From Hydrogenobacter sp. (GTDB taxonomy: Bacteria; Aquificota; Aquificia; Aquificales; Aquificaceae): a DNA stretch of 36,914 bases. This document shows positions 23,554-31,251 of the stretch, piece by piece; the stretch's first letter is position 1; the number at the start of each line of letters is the position of its first letter. The stretch is from the NCBI GenBank assembly GCA_041287335.1, contig JBEULM010000023.1, positions 1-36,914 on the forward strand, written 5' to 3'. Under the pieces are notes generated by a model that ran no database searches, was not told the DNA's origin, and worked only from the letters and a program-made list of their open reading frames with translations. Both the position numbers and the translations under genes were made by a program.

Positions 23554-24094
23554 AATTATGATACTCTATTTTTGGTTTTACTATCCATGCATCCTTGCAC
23601 AACCAGATATATTCATACCTTTTAAAGTCATGCAAACTGCCACGCAGACAGAGTTTTTTAGCATACCCCCTATGAACAAGGTAGCCCCACTGGTCATAAG
23701 CGTAAGCCCATCGCTCTATGTATATTTCAAGCCTCCTATAGTCATGCCTTTCGTAGCTTTTTTTTCCAGCAAAGTTCCTACCAGGAAGTATCAAAAGACA
23801 AATATCCTGTAGCTCCTCTTGAGGCACGCTCAACTCTCCACCCCTGACAATCCTGATACCTCCCTTCAACGAAAACTTTAGAGGCTTTGCTATGTAGCCA
23901 GCAAGCTTTACAGACCTTATTAGCCTTTCTATCCTCCTTTTCCTCCACGCATAAAACAGCTCCTTTGCCCTTTTTATGGCTTTTGTGTCAGGCTCATACA
24001 GAAAAATCCAGCCAAAGCCTACTCCAGTGATTCCAAAAGGCACACCCATTCTGAGATACTTATACAGGTTTATTCCTGCGAGAAATTCTAACAT
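23525..24094 (-). CDS. Unknown protein, short paralogue of the upstream gene
   Basis: 189 residues. It aligns with residues about 50-235 of the 360-residue protein next to it: VPFGITGVGFGWI with HPFGIISAEVGWT, RLIRSVKLAGYIAKPLKF with KLIKDIRKAGYVAKPLIR, LLILPGRNFAGKK with FVVLPGKAYRKKR, and YRRLEIYIERWAYAYDQWGYLVHRG with YERLQEFLQKWAYEYDQKSYVIYRG. It lacks the N-terminal and C-terminal extensions. No known family is recognised; it is rich in Tyr, Trp and Arg. The start has GGAGGAGG upstream, inside the end of the preceding gene. Confidence 0.7.
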   Translation of the reverse strand: MLEFLAGINLYKYLRMGVPFGITGVGFGWIFLYEPDTKAIKRAKELFYAWRKRRIERLIRSVKLAGYIAKPLKFSLKGGIRIVRGGELSVPQEELQDICLLILPGRNFAGKKSYERHDYRRLEIYIERWAYAYDQWGYLVHRGYAKKLCLRGSLHDFKRYEYIWLCKDAWIVKPKIEYHNYEEVEAWSY

Positions 24095-24096
24095 AC

Positions 24097-25179
24097 TTAA
24101 GCCTCCTCCGAGAGCTTATGCCTTTTTTCTAAGAGTTTTACCAAGTCTTCTTCATACTCATAGCCTTCCCAAAAGTTTATGTATCCATCCAGCTTACCGC
24201 TTAGGTAATGCATGGCTTGCACCACATCTTTGCCAAGCCCTCTCCTCAAATAGGCTATTCGCAGAGCTTCCATGCCAGCAAGAGGTATATCGTAAAAGGT
24301 GGCAAAAACATAGAGCTTCTTCTCAAGTTTTATAACCAAGTCATAATTGGAACTTACTGAATCCATCTTTAAAAAGTATCCTCTACAACCTTCAAGACCC
24401 TTAGACTTTGGCATGCTACTCAGGTATAGGACTATGTCTGGAGCTTCTTCTTTTTCTTTCTTGTCGGGTATTATATACTCCCACTCCTTCCAAAGTCTAT
24501 AAGCACACCTTTTATAGTTAAGGTATTCTATCCAAGTTTGATATCCAACCGCTAACTGCACGAGCCTTCTACCTTCTAAGGGTCTATAGACCTTATAGAG
24601 GCACACCTTATTTTGGTCTCCCCTGTATATAACATAGCTTTTTTGGTCGTATTCATAAGCCCATTTTTGGAGAAACTCCTGTAGCCTTTCATAGTCTTGG
24701 TTTTTATACTCTCCCCTTTTCTTTCTGTAGGCTTTTCCAGGAAGCACCACGAAGTAAAACTCAGGCACGTATATAAGCCAGCCCAACTCCTTGTTTTTAA
24801 CTACATAATTTAGACCAAACCTTATAAGAGGCTTTGCCACATATCCAGCTTTTCTTATGTCCTTTATGAGCTTTATAGTTCTTTCTCTGTTAAAACTCTT
24901 TAGCTTGTTGCTTACAGCCTTTGCTATCTTTTCACCTTCTGTACTTTCTTCCTTTAAGAGGTTTGTAATAGTCCAACCCACCTCTGCGCTTATGATGCCG
25001 AAGGGATGCCCATCTATAAGATGGCGGAGTAGATTCCCATAACCTACCTCGCTTATGACCGTGAGCCCAGAAAGTATAGGAATCCATACTCTGTACTGCC
25101 CCTTTTCTAAAAGACCTTCCATAACCTTGTCAATCTCCGACAGGACTACATTAAGCCCCCTCTCAAACTCTTCAGGCAT
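24097..25179 (-). CDS. Unknown 360-residue protein of a four-gene cassette
   Basis: Three parts: an N-terminal about 45 residues, a central region (about 48-235) shared with the downstream 189-residue paralogue, and a C-terminal region (about 240-360) with DIVLYLSSMPKSKG, KLEKKLYVFATFYDIPLAGMEALRIAYLRRG and an acidic/aromatic end. No catalytic signature is evident, no signal peptide, and no clear membrane helix. Ribosome binding site AAAGGAGGTGG is strong. It lies 57 bases after the acidic protein gene and 2 bases before its paralogue. The set may be an accessory cargo beside the tRNA-Val element. Confidence 0.7.
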   Translation of the reverse strand: MPEEFERGLNVVLSEIDKVMEGLLEKGQYRVWIPILSGLTVISEVGYGNLLRHLIDGHPFGIISAEVGWTITNLLKEESTEGEKIAKAVSNKLKSFNRERTIKLIKDIRKAGYVAKPLIRFGLNYVVKNKELGWLIYVPEFYFVVLPGKAYRKKRGEYKNQDYERLQEFLQKWAYEYDQKSYVIYRGDQNKVCLYKVYRPLEGRRLVQLAVGYQTWIEYLNYKRCAYRLWKEWEYIIPDKKEKEEAPDIVLYLSSMPKSKGLEGCRGYFLKMDSVSSNYDLVIKLEKKLYVFATFYDIPLAGMEALRIAYLRRGLGKDVVQAMHYLSGKLDGYINFWEGYEYEEDLVKLLEKRHKLSEEA

Positions 25180-25236
25180 AATACCACCTCCTTTTAAAGA
25201 TTTTTAAGGCTTATTAAAAGGTTTTACCCTAACTTT

Positions 25237-25599
25237 TTAACGCATCTCCCCTTTTATTAACCTGCTGTATAGCCTGTAGGCTTGCCTGTAGGCTTGTGGG
25301 TCTTCCTCAGCAGTAAAAACTAACGCACCCTTTATCTCTTCCTCCTCATCGTCAAAGTAAAAGCCTTCAAAGGCTATAAGAACAGCCTCATCATCTGCAT
25401 CTACGAAGGCTACCTTTGAAGGATTTATAAAATATCGGATATCGTCATTATCAATAAGCCAAAAATGGTCAGATATTTCTATATCTTCCTCTATTTCTAT
25501 GGCATTTTCCTCGTAGTAGCCACCAAAGTAGGCAAGCGTTAAATCTTCCCTCCTGTCTTGCTCTATCAGGGTTGCTATGGAGAGGTTTATGTACTTCAT
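25237..25599 (-). CDS. Small, very acidic hypothetical protein
   Basis: 120 residues, of which about 30 are Asp or Glu against about 10 Lys or Arg. Acidic clusters IEIEEDIEISDHF, DADDEAV and FDDEEEEIKG alternate with aromatic and hydrophobic strands. Such composition is found in DNA-mimic inhibitors and in some antitoxins, but no family is recognised. It is the first gene of the leftward cassette, with GAGGT before the ATG, a TATACT box at 25618-25613 and a dyad near -60. Confidence 0.65.
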   Translation of the reverse strand: MKYINLSIATLIEQDRREDLTLAYFGGYYEENAIEIEEDIEISDHFWLIDNDDIRYFINPSKVAFVDADDEAVLIAFEGFYFDDEEEEIKGALVFTAEEDPQAYRQAYRLYSRLIKGEMR

Positions 25600-25658
25600 G
25601 TGCTAACCTCAAAGTATATTTTGTGTTTTTTAATTTATACCTAATTTTATTTTTGACA

Positions 25659-25672
25659 ATGATTTAGATCAT
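25659..25672. promoter_or_regulatory. CRP/FNR-type dyad upstream of the acidic gene
   Basis: ATGAT-TTAG-ATCAT, containing the TGAT-N4-ATCA core used by the CRP/FNR family. With the -10 box TATACT at 25618-25613 and a start near 25606, its centre is about 60 bases upstream, the class I activator position. It is the only notable element in the gap 25600-25732. Confidence 0.4.
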
Positions 25673-25732
25673 ATTTAAAAAAACCACTTTAAATGTGTAA
25701 GAGTTTGGATTCTCGGCAATGCCTTCTGGAGT

Positions 25733-26527
25733 CTATGGTTCCCCGTGCCTGCTTAAAATCCGTTTATTTTCGTGTCTCAAATATTCCATAATAAGGAGTA
25801 AGACAAAAACGAATAACTCCACCAAAGAAGAGGTGAGTCTATCTAAAGCAAGCCCATGCATACTGTGTGGCTTTGTCAGGAGATCCCCAAAGGTTGCTCC
25901 AAAGGGTCTGGTAAAAATGAAAGCTACCCAGAACAGCAAAGTCTTATTTAGTTTTGTAAAGTGATGTAATAAAAACACAAAGATTATTACTAAACTTGTA
26001 GCTATAGCCCCTTCTATGTAGCTGAGACCTATATTATCCGTAAGAAAGTCTCCAAAAGCAGTCCCCAAGCTATTAGAGAAAACCACCGCTGTCCAGAAGA
26101 ATACCTCCTTTAGTGGTTCGTTCATTGGGCGGATGTTTATCGTTTTATATCTCATGTACCACACAAAAAGCGTCAAGAAAAGACCCGCAGAAAGTATGAG
26201 GCTTCCCAAAAGGTATCCAAGTCCAAAGGTTCTATCCATGGCATCTGAAATTTCCGTTCCCATCACAGTAGTAGAAGCTATGGAAAACCAGAAAATGGGC
26301 GGACTGTAAGTCTTTGAGTATAGCTGTAAAACTAAAAGTGTCACAAAAATTACAAAGCTTATAAAGAAGCTATGCACATATCCCAATCCTAAACTCATAG
26401 ATAGGAAATCTCCGAAGGTCTCGCCAAGGGTAGTGGCTACGATTTTCAAAAGCCAAAAAAGTAAAGTGATCTCCGGTATTTTGCTCAATAGCCATTCATC
26501 CTTTTCCACAGCTTCAAATACCTTCAT
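25733..26527 (-). CDS. Multi-spanning membrane protein with four internal repeats (COG4705 type)
   Basis: 264 residues, about eight membrane segments. A four-fold repeat is plain: TTLGETFGDFLSMSLGLGY, TVMGTEISDAMDRTFGLGY, NSLGTAFGDFLTDNIGLSY and RPFGATFGDLLTKPHSMHG. Each has an acidic residue (GDxL or SDxM) in the membrane, suggesting a cation path or binding site. The opening KIPEITLLFWLLKIVATTLGE is typical of this uncharacterised family. It is last in a leftward row with a PepSY protein and a two-component system, which suggests a stress- or metal-responsive transporter. Confidence 0.7.
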   Translation of the reverse strand: MKVFEAVEKDEWLLSKIPEITLLFWLLKIVATTLGETFGDFLSMSLGLGYVHSFFISFVIFVTLLVLQLYSKTYSPPIFWFSIASTTVMGTEISDAMDRTFGLGYLLGSLILSAGLFLTLFVWYMRYKTINIRPMNEPLKEVFFWTAVVFSNSLGTAFGDFLTDNIGLSYIEGAIATSLVIIFVFLLHHFTKLNKTLLFWVAFIFTRPFGATFGDLLTKPHSMHGLALDRLTSSLVELFVFVLLLIMEYLRHENKRILSRHGEP

Positions 26528-26615
26528 GGCTAAACCTCCTGACGTTTATAGAGGCATAAAGGAAGCCTGCCCTTCTGCCTATAACTCTCCTCAAGTGGTG
26601 CGTTTCCCTTAGCTT

Positions 26616-26909
26616 TTAATCTTCTTCCTCTTCTTCCTTTTCCACCTTTAGCACCTTGCCCGTGTTGGCGTCTACCTTTACATCGTACTCTTCCGCATCT
26701 TTTATAAGCTTGACGCCATAGACCAGCCTTCCGTCCTCATCCTCAAGCTCGTAGCCTAAAACATCACCACCTACTTGGCTCTTTGCAGAACTTGTCGCTT
26801 CCTGAGGGCTTATCTTAGCCTGCTTAGGGTTTGGTAGCGTGTTTTCAATCTCTGCAATGGCAAGCGTAAAGCCTGCTAAAAGTCCTCCTAAAAGTAGGAG
26901 CTTCTTCAT
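26616..26909 (-). CDS. Periplasmic PepSY-domain protein
   Basis: 97 residues. Signal peptide about 1-19, then a single PepSY domain: ISPQEATSSAKSQVGGDVLGYELEDEDGRLVYGVKLI...YDVKVDANTGKVLKVE, ending in a very acidic tail. PepSY proteins often accompany two-component systems and may bind metal or inhibit proteases. Strong ribosome binding site AAGGAGGTG. A row of response-regulator-like half-sites lies about 50-90 bases upstream. Confidence 0.85.
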   Translation of the reverse strand: MKKLLLLGGLLAGFTLAIAEIENTLPNPKQAKISPQEATSSAKSQVGGDVLGYELEDEDGRLVYGVKLIKDAEEYDVKVDANTGKVLKVEKEEEEED

Positions 26910-26960
26910 GGTTGCACCTCCTTAAAGTTTTTAACCTACTATTTAGATTAGAACCAGCAC

Positions 26961-26999
26961 CTTAAGGAAATCTGAAGGTTAGCTTAACCTAAGCTGAAA
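26961..26999 (-). promoter_or_regulatory. Four direct repeats in 11-bp register (PmrA/QseB-like box)
   Basis: On the minus strand: TTTCAG-N5-GTTAAG-N5-CTTCAG-N5-CTTAAG. Each 6-base half-site recurs every 11 bases, one DNA turn, and the last is the exact PmrA half-site CTTAAG. OmpR-family regulators bind such direct repeats head to tail. The row overlaps the end of the kinase gene and stands upstream of the PepSY gene, so the regulator at 28280-28945 may control it. Confidence 0.65.
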
Positions 27000-28287
27000 A
27001 ACACACCTTTACGAGAAGACCGCCATTTCTTTTGTTTTCAAGTAAAATCTTCCACCCAAAGAGCTGTGCTATGGCTCTTGAAATGCTCAGGCCCAAGCCT
27101 GAACCTTCTTGACTCAGAACATTGGAACCTCTATAGAAAGGCTCAAAAACTTTTTCCATGTCTTCTTCTTGTATTCCAGGTCCGTTATCAGATATATATA
27201 GACAGCCTTTATTCGTAGTGATCTCAATTTTACCACCAATGGGACTATACTTTACCGCATTTTCTACAAGATTTATTAGTATGGAATAAACAAGTTCTTT
27301 GTCTGCCTCTAAAATAACATCATCAAGTTTTACGTCTACAGTAAGGTTTTTCTTGTCAATAAGGGGCAAAAGTTCATCTAAAACTTCTTCAATGAGTAAT
27401 TTTAAGTTAAAGTTTTCAAGATTGGTTTGATGGCTTTTGCTTTCAAGCCTATAAAGAAAGAGCATCTTTTCTGTAATCTTCAAAGCCTTTTCTACGGAAG
27501 CTCTTATGTTTAGAAGGAGGTTTAAAAGTTCCTCTTTTTTCCTGTTCTGTCTGAAGGCAAGATCTACCGCAGTTCTTATTACAGAAAGTGGGGTTTTTAG
27601 ATGATGTGAAAGGTGATACAGAAAAAGTCTTTGATTTTGGATATACACGTTTAATCGTTCTATAAGTTTGTTATAGGAATTAAGAAGAGGCATAAACTCA
27701 GAGGGAAGTTTTATGTTGATGGGCTTTAACTCCTCTGGCGTACTTATCTCTATGCTTTTTGCAAGCTTTCTTATATTCCGCAAAGACAGGAACCAAAGGA
27801 CGTAGGACAAAAGAAGAAACAAGATTAGAAGCAAAAACCAACCTAAGGTAAACTTTTTAAGCAAGGTGTTTTTATAGGATCGTTTTTCGCTTACGTCTCT
27901 ATAAACACCTATGGTATAACCTTCATAAGATTTTATAAAGCCTGCTATTAGTCTACCTTTCCATTCAAAGGTATAAAAGCCATAGCGTTGAGGAAAATCT
28001 AAAACATACTCATCAGGTTGAATTTCAGCTACCCTGTTTCCTTGCTTTACCAAAAGGTAATTTCCGGAACCTTTACGGAAAATTGAAAAAACTTCCTCAT
28101 CGTACTGGAAACCACCATCTTCCTGTATAAGCGAAGCTATAGACTGCCAGGAAGTCCTTAAGGACCACTCTATTTCTTCATTCAAAGTCTGTTGTAAAGT
28201 GTAGGATACAAAGACATAAAGAGATATAAAGGCTAAGGATATAAGTATAGAAAAGATAATGTAAACCCTTACAAAGAGACTATTCAT
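26989..28287 (-). CDS. Membrane sensor histidine kinase
   Basis: 432 residues. Membrane segments at about 8-29 and 150-172 enclose a periplasmic sensor of about 120 residues. A HAMP-like linker follows, then the H box HLSHHLKTPLSVIRT, the N box INLVENAVKYSP, the G1 box DNGPGIQ and the G2 box GSGLGLSISRA. It autophosphorylates and passes phosphate to the regulator encoded just upstream, with which it overlaps by 8 bases. The signal is unknown; sensors of this QseC/PmrB layout respond to metals, pH or cationic peptides. Confidence 0.92.
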   Translation of the reverse strand: MNSLFVRVYIIFSILISLAFISLYVFVSYTLQQTLNEEIEWSLRTSWQSIASLIQEDGGFQYDEEVFSIFRKGSGNYLLVKQGNRVAEIQPDEYVLDFPQRYGFYTFEWKGRLIAGFIKSYEGYTIGVYRDVSEKRSYKNTLLKKFTLGWFLLLILFLLLSYVLWFLSLRNIRKLAKSIEISTPEELKPINIKLPSEFMPLLNSYNKLIERLNVYIQNQRLFLYHLSHHLKTPLSVIRTAVDLAFRQNRKKEELLNLLLNIRASVEKALKITEKMLFLYRLESKSHQTNLENFNLKLLIEEVLDELLPLIDKKNLTVDVKLDDVILEADKELVYSILINLVENAVKYSPIGGKIEITTNKGCLYISDNGPGIQEEDMEKVFEPFYRGSNVLSQEGSGLGLSISRAIAQLFGWKILLENKRNGGLLVKVCFSA

Positions 28288-28945
28288 TACTTAAAAGATA
28301 TCCATAACCTTTTATTGTCTTTATATACTTTCCTTCTGGGTCAAGTTTTTTCCTTAACTTGCTTATTAGTACTTCTACTACGTTGCTATCTGGAAAAGCA
28401 TTCCATCCATAAAGCTGTTCATTAAGGTATGTTTTAGACAAAGGTCTGCCCAGGTTTAAAACCAATAAGGAAATTAATTTCCATTCCATGTGGGTAAGTT
28501 GTACCTCTCTATTACTTTTAAAAACACGGTGAGTGTTGAGATCTACAACTACATCAGAAAAAGAAACCCTATTTTCTAAAACACCATAAGACCTTCTTAT
28601 TAAAGCTCTTATTCTTGCAAGAAGCTCCTCAAAAGCAAAAGGCTTTGAAAGATAATCATCAGCACCTAAATCAAGACCTTTTACCTTATCTTCTGTAGCA
28701 CCTCGTGCAGTAAGTATTATTATGGGAGTTTTAATTCCATGACCTCGTGCTATTTTTAGAAGATCAAAACCGTCCCTTTTAGGAAGCATAAGGTCTAAAA
28801 TGATCACTTTATATTCTACACTTTTTATATATTCTTCCGCTGTGATTCCGTCAGAGACCCAATCTACGGTATAGCCAGCCTCTTCTAATCCTCTTTTTAT
28901 AAGTCTTCCTAAGCTTTTATCGTCTTCTACAAGGAGAAGCCTCAT
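28280..28945 (-). CDS. OmpR-family response regulator
   Basis: 221 residues. The receiver domain has acidic pocket DD at 8-9, phospho-acceptor Asp51 (VIILDLMLPKRDG) and the Lys in DYLSKPFAFEEL. The winged-helix DNA-binding domain includes LTHMEWKLISLLVLNLGRPLSKTYL and SNVVEVLISKLRKKLDPEG and GYGYLL. The PmrA/QseB-like half-sites before the PepSY gene are probable targets. It starts 9 bases after the nadC stop with no clear Shine-Dalgarno, so it may be read through from nadC or leaderless. Confidence 0.93.
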   Translation of the reverse strand: MRLLLVEDDKSLGRLIKRGLEEAGYTVDWVSDGITAEEYIKSVEYKVIILDLMLPKRDGFDLLKIARGHGIKTPIIILTARGATEDKVKGLDLGADDYLSKPFAFEELLARIRALIRRSYGVLENRVSFSDVVVDLNTHRVFKSNREVQLTHMEWKLISLLVLNLGRPLSKTYLNEQLYGWNAFPDSNVVEVLISKLRKKLDPEGKYIKTIKGYGYLLSNE

Positions 28946-28954
28946 AAAAATGTC

Positions 28955-29764
28955 TTAAACTATCTTCAGGCTCATGTCAAGCCAGCGAGCCGAATGGGTT
29001 ATGAAACCACATGAGATATAATCTACGCCTTCAATCGCATAAAGAGTGATGTTCTCAGGCGTTATGTTACCAGAAACCTCCAACTTCACACTGCCTTTAG
29101 CTACTTTTACAGCCTCCTTCACACCATCAGGTGTAAAGTTGTCCAACATAACTATATCTACACCGCAATCTAAGGCTTGTTTGAGTTCTTCTATATTTTC
29201 AACTTCCACCTCTATCTTATAGGCGGGACTGACGACCTGCCTGACCCTTCTTACCGCTTCGGTTATGCTACCCGCTACTTTTTTGTGATTATCTTTTATG
29301 AGAACCATATCATATAAGGCAAACCGGTGATTTTTACCTCCACCCACACGCACCGCGTATTTCTCAAAGATCCTGAATCCCGGTGTAGTTTTTCTAGTAT
29401 CAAGGATCTCAATTCGTGTACCTTCAAGCCTTTCAACGAACTTCCGTGTCAGCGTGGCTATTCCGCTAAGCCTTTGTAGTATGTTTAGAGCGAGCCTCTC
29501 ACCCTTGAGAATACTCTCCGCAGAACCCTCAATTACCAGAAGCTCGTCCCCTTTTTTAAAAGTTACACCGTCCATCTTTGAAGTTATTACTCCAACACCT
29601 CCTAAAAGTTCAAACACCTTTATCGCAAAGGGCATACCTGCAAGAATTCCCTCATCTTTAGCCCTTATAACCGCTCTGACCCTTTCGCCCCTGCAGATAC
29701 TTTCAGTTGTTATGTCCCCGGTTCCTATGTCCTCTTTCAAGAATAATCTCAGAGCATCCTCCAT
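28955..29764 (-). CDS. nadC: Nicotinate-nucleotide pyrophosphorylase (carboxylating)
   Basis: 269 residues. Quinolinate phosphoribosyltransferase marks: EDIGTGDITTE at the start, RTRK-type LDTRKTTPGFR, YAVRVGGGKNHRFALYDMVLIKDNH, IEVEVENIEEL, DIVMLDNF and LEVSGNITPENI. It converts quinolinate and PRPP to nicotinate mononucleotide in NAD synthesis. It diverges from glgA with only 32 bases between the start codons. Confidence 0.95.
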   Translation of the reverse strand: MEDALRLFLKEDIGTGDITTESICRGERVRAVIRAKDEGILAGMPFAIKVFELLGGVGVITSKMDGVTFKKGDELLVIEGSAESILKGERLALNILQRLSGIATLTRKFVERLEGTRIEILDTRKTTPGFRIFEKYAVRVGGGKNHRFALYDMVLIKDNHKKVAGSITEAVRRVRQVVSPAYKIEVEVENIEELKQALDCGVDIVMLDNFTPDGVKEAVKVAKGSVKLEVSGNITPENITLYAIEGVDYISCGFITHSARWLDMSLKIV

Positions 29765-29776
29765 GCTATAATTTTA
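29764..29776. promoter_or_regulatory. Overlapping divergent -10 boxes for glgA and nadC
   Basis: Rightward, TGCTATAAT (29764-29772) is an extended -10 for glgA. Leftward, TAAAAT (29776-29771) ends 6 bases before the nadC ATG at 29764. The two boxes share bases, so the promoters should compete. Confidence 0.5.
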
Positions 29777-29796
29777 GTTCAAAAAGTGGGGTTACT

Positions 29797-31251
29797 ATGA
29801 AAGTTGTTATGGTAGCTTTTGAGAGCGCACCCTACCTTAAGGTGGGTGGGTTGGGGGATGTGATACACTCACTCTCAAAAACATTGGTAAGATTGGGACA
29901 CCAAGTGAGTGTGATCACCCCACTTCACAAAAAGATAAAGGCAGATCTTAAAAAGGTGAGGGAAAACCTTAAAATTTATATAGACCACGAGTGGAAAGCT
30001 TTTAATCTTTATGAGGATACGTATGAAGGTATCCGTTACCTCTTTGTAGACCATCCACTTTATTACCATAGAGAATACGTGTATGCACCTCCAAAAGGTG
30101 ATTACGAAGACAATGCGCTCAGATCGGGATTTTTCAGTATGGCAGGGCTTGAGGTAATGAGACAGATTTCACTCTCTCCAGATGTGATACACACACACGA
30201 TTGGCACACGGCGCTCTTGGGTCTTTACAAAGAGCTTTACTATCAGGATATGAACAATGTAGCCCTTGTTTTCACTATACACAACGCTATGCATCAAGGT
30301 ATCTTTGATAGCATGTTTCTGCCGAGACTCAATCTTCCTTGGGAAGTTTTCCATCCCTTCGGTGGTATTGAGTTTTATGGAAAGATAAACCTTTTAAAAG
30401 CGGGCATAACTTTCTGCGATGTTCTCACTACGGTGAGCCCCTCTTATGCGGAAGAGTTAAAGGAGAATGCCTACGGTCTTGAAGGTGTGATAAAAGAAAA
30501 GAAGTACTTTTTTGGTATACTCAACGGTATAGATTACGATATATGGAACCCTGAAAGAGACAGGTACATAAAAGTACACTATAGCATAAAGAATTTTAAG
30601 AAAAAGAAGTACCAAAATAAGAAGCATCTGAGAGATGTGTTCGGTCTTGACGATGCACAGGACAAACCTCTTGTAGGTATGGTATCAAGGCTGACAGCTC
30701 AAAAGGGTTTTGATATCATAAAGGGCATGATGGATGAAGCCGTTGCAGAAGGCTTTGAGTTTGTATTTTTAGGCTCAGGTGAAGAAACTTATCAAAACAT
30801 GCTCATTGAGTTCATGAAAAAGTATCCCAAGAGTGTGAGAGTCAGGATAGAGTATAACGAGGAACTTGCACATATAGTTTATGCAGGAAGCGATATGTTC
30901 CTGATGCCTTCCCTCTTTGAACCCTGCGGTATATCCCAGATGATAGCCATGAGGTATGGCACAGTTCCTATAGTTAGAAAGGTAGGTGGGTTGAAAGATA
31001 CGGTGATTGATGTTGTGGAAAACCCCCAAGAAGGTACAGGTTTTACCTTTGAAGAGTACAAGCCTAAGGAACTTCTCCACGCTATGCTCAAAGCTGCGGT
31101 TTATTACGAAATGGAAAAGTGCAACAGCTCAAGAAGATGGTCCCAGCTCGTGAAGAGATGCATGTCCAAAGATTTTTCTTGGGAAAAAAGCGCCAAAGAG
31201 TACGAAAGCGTTTACTCTTCTGCTATGCTTTTGAGAAGATATGATACTTGA
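29797..31251 (+). CDS. glgA: Glycogen synthase GlgA
   Basis: 484 residues from the ATG at 29797; the longer frame from 29707 runs into the nadC gene and is rejected. GT5 family marks: the ADP-glucose-binding KVGGLGDV (15-22), VIHTHDWHTALLG, TIHNAMHQG, LTTVSPSYAEE, LNGIDYDIWNPERD, GMVSRLTAQKGFD and MPSLFEPCGISQMIAMRYG with the two conserved acids. It elongates alpha-1,4-glucan from ADP-glucose. The next gene starts 11 bases before its end. Confidence 0.95.
   Translation: MKVVMVAFESAPYLKVGGLGDVIHSLSKTLVRLGHQVSVITPLHKKIKADLKKVRENLKIYIDHEWKAFNLYEDTYEGIRYLFVDHPLYYHREYVYAPPKGDYEDNALRSGFFSMAGLEVMRQISLSPDVIHTHDWHTALLGLYKELYYQDMNNVALVFTIHNAMHQGIFDSMFLPRLNLPWEVFHPFGGIEFYGKINLLKAGITFCDVLTTVSPSYAEELKENAYGLEGVIKEKKYFFGILNGIDYDIWNPERDRYIKVHYSIKNFKKKKYQNKKHLRDVFGLDDAQDKPLVGMVSRLTAQKGFDIIKGMMDEAVAEGFEFVFLGSGEETYQNMLIEFMKKYPKSVRVRIEYNEELAHIVYAGSDMFLMPSLFEPCGISQMIAMRYGTVPIVRKVGGLKDTVIDVVENPQEGTGFTFEEYKPKELLHAMLKAAVYYEMEKCNSSRRWSQLVKRCMSKDFSWEKSAKEYESVYSSAMLLRRYDT

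Noticed and set aside
25621-25680. Rightward sigma-70 promoter (TTGACA near 25653)
   Set aside because: No matching -10 at the right distance and no rightward gene downstream.
29707-29796. 30-residue N-terminal extension of GlgA
   Set aside because: It overlaps the nadC start and the -10 boxes, while the family begins at the Met at 29797.
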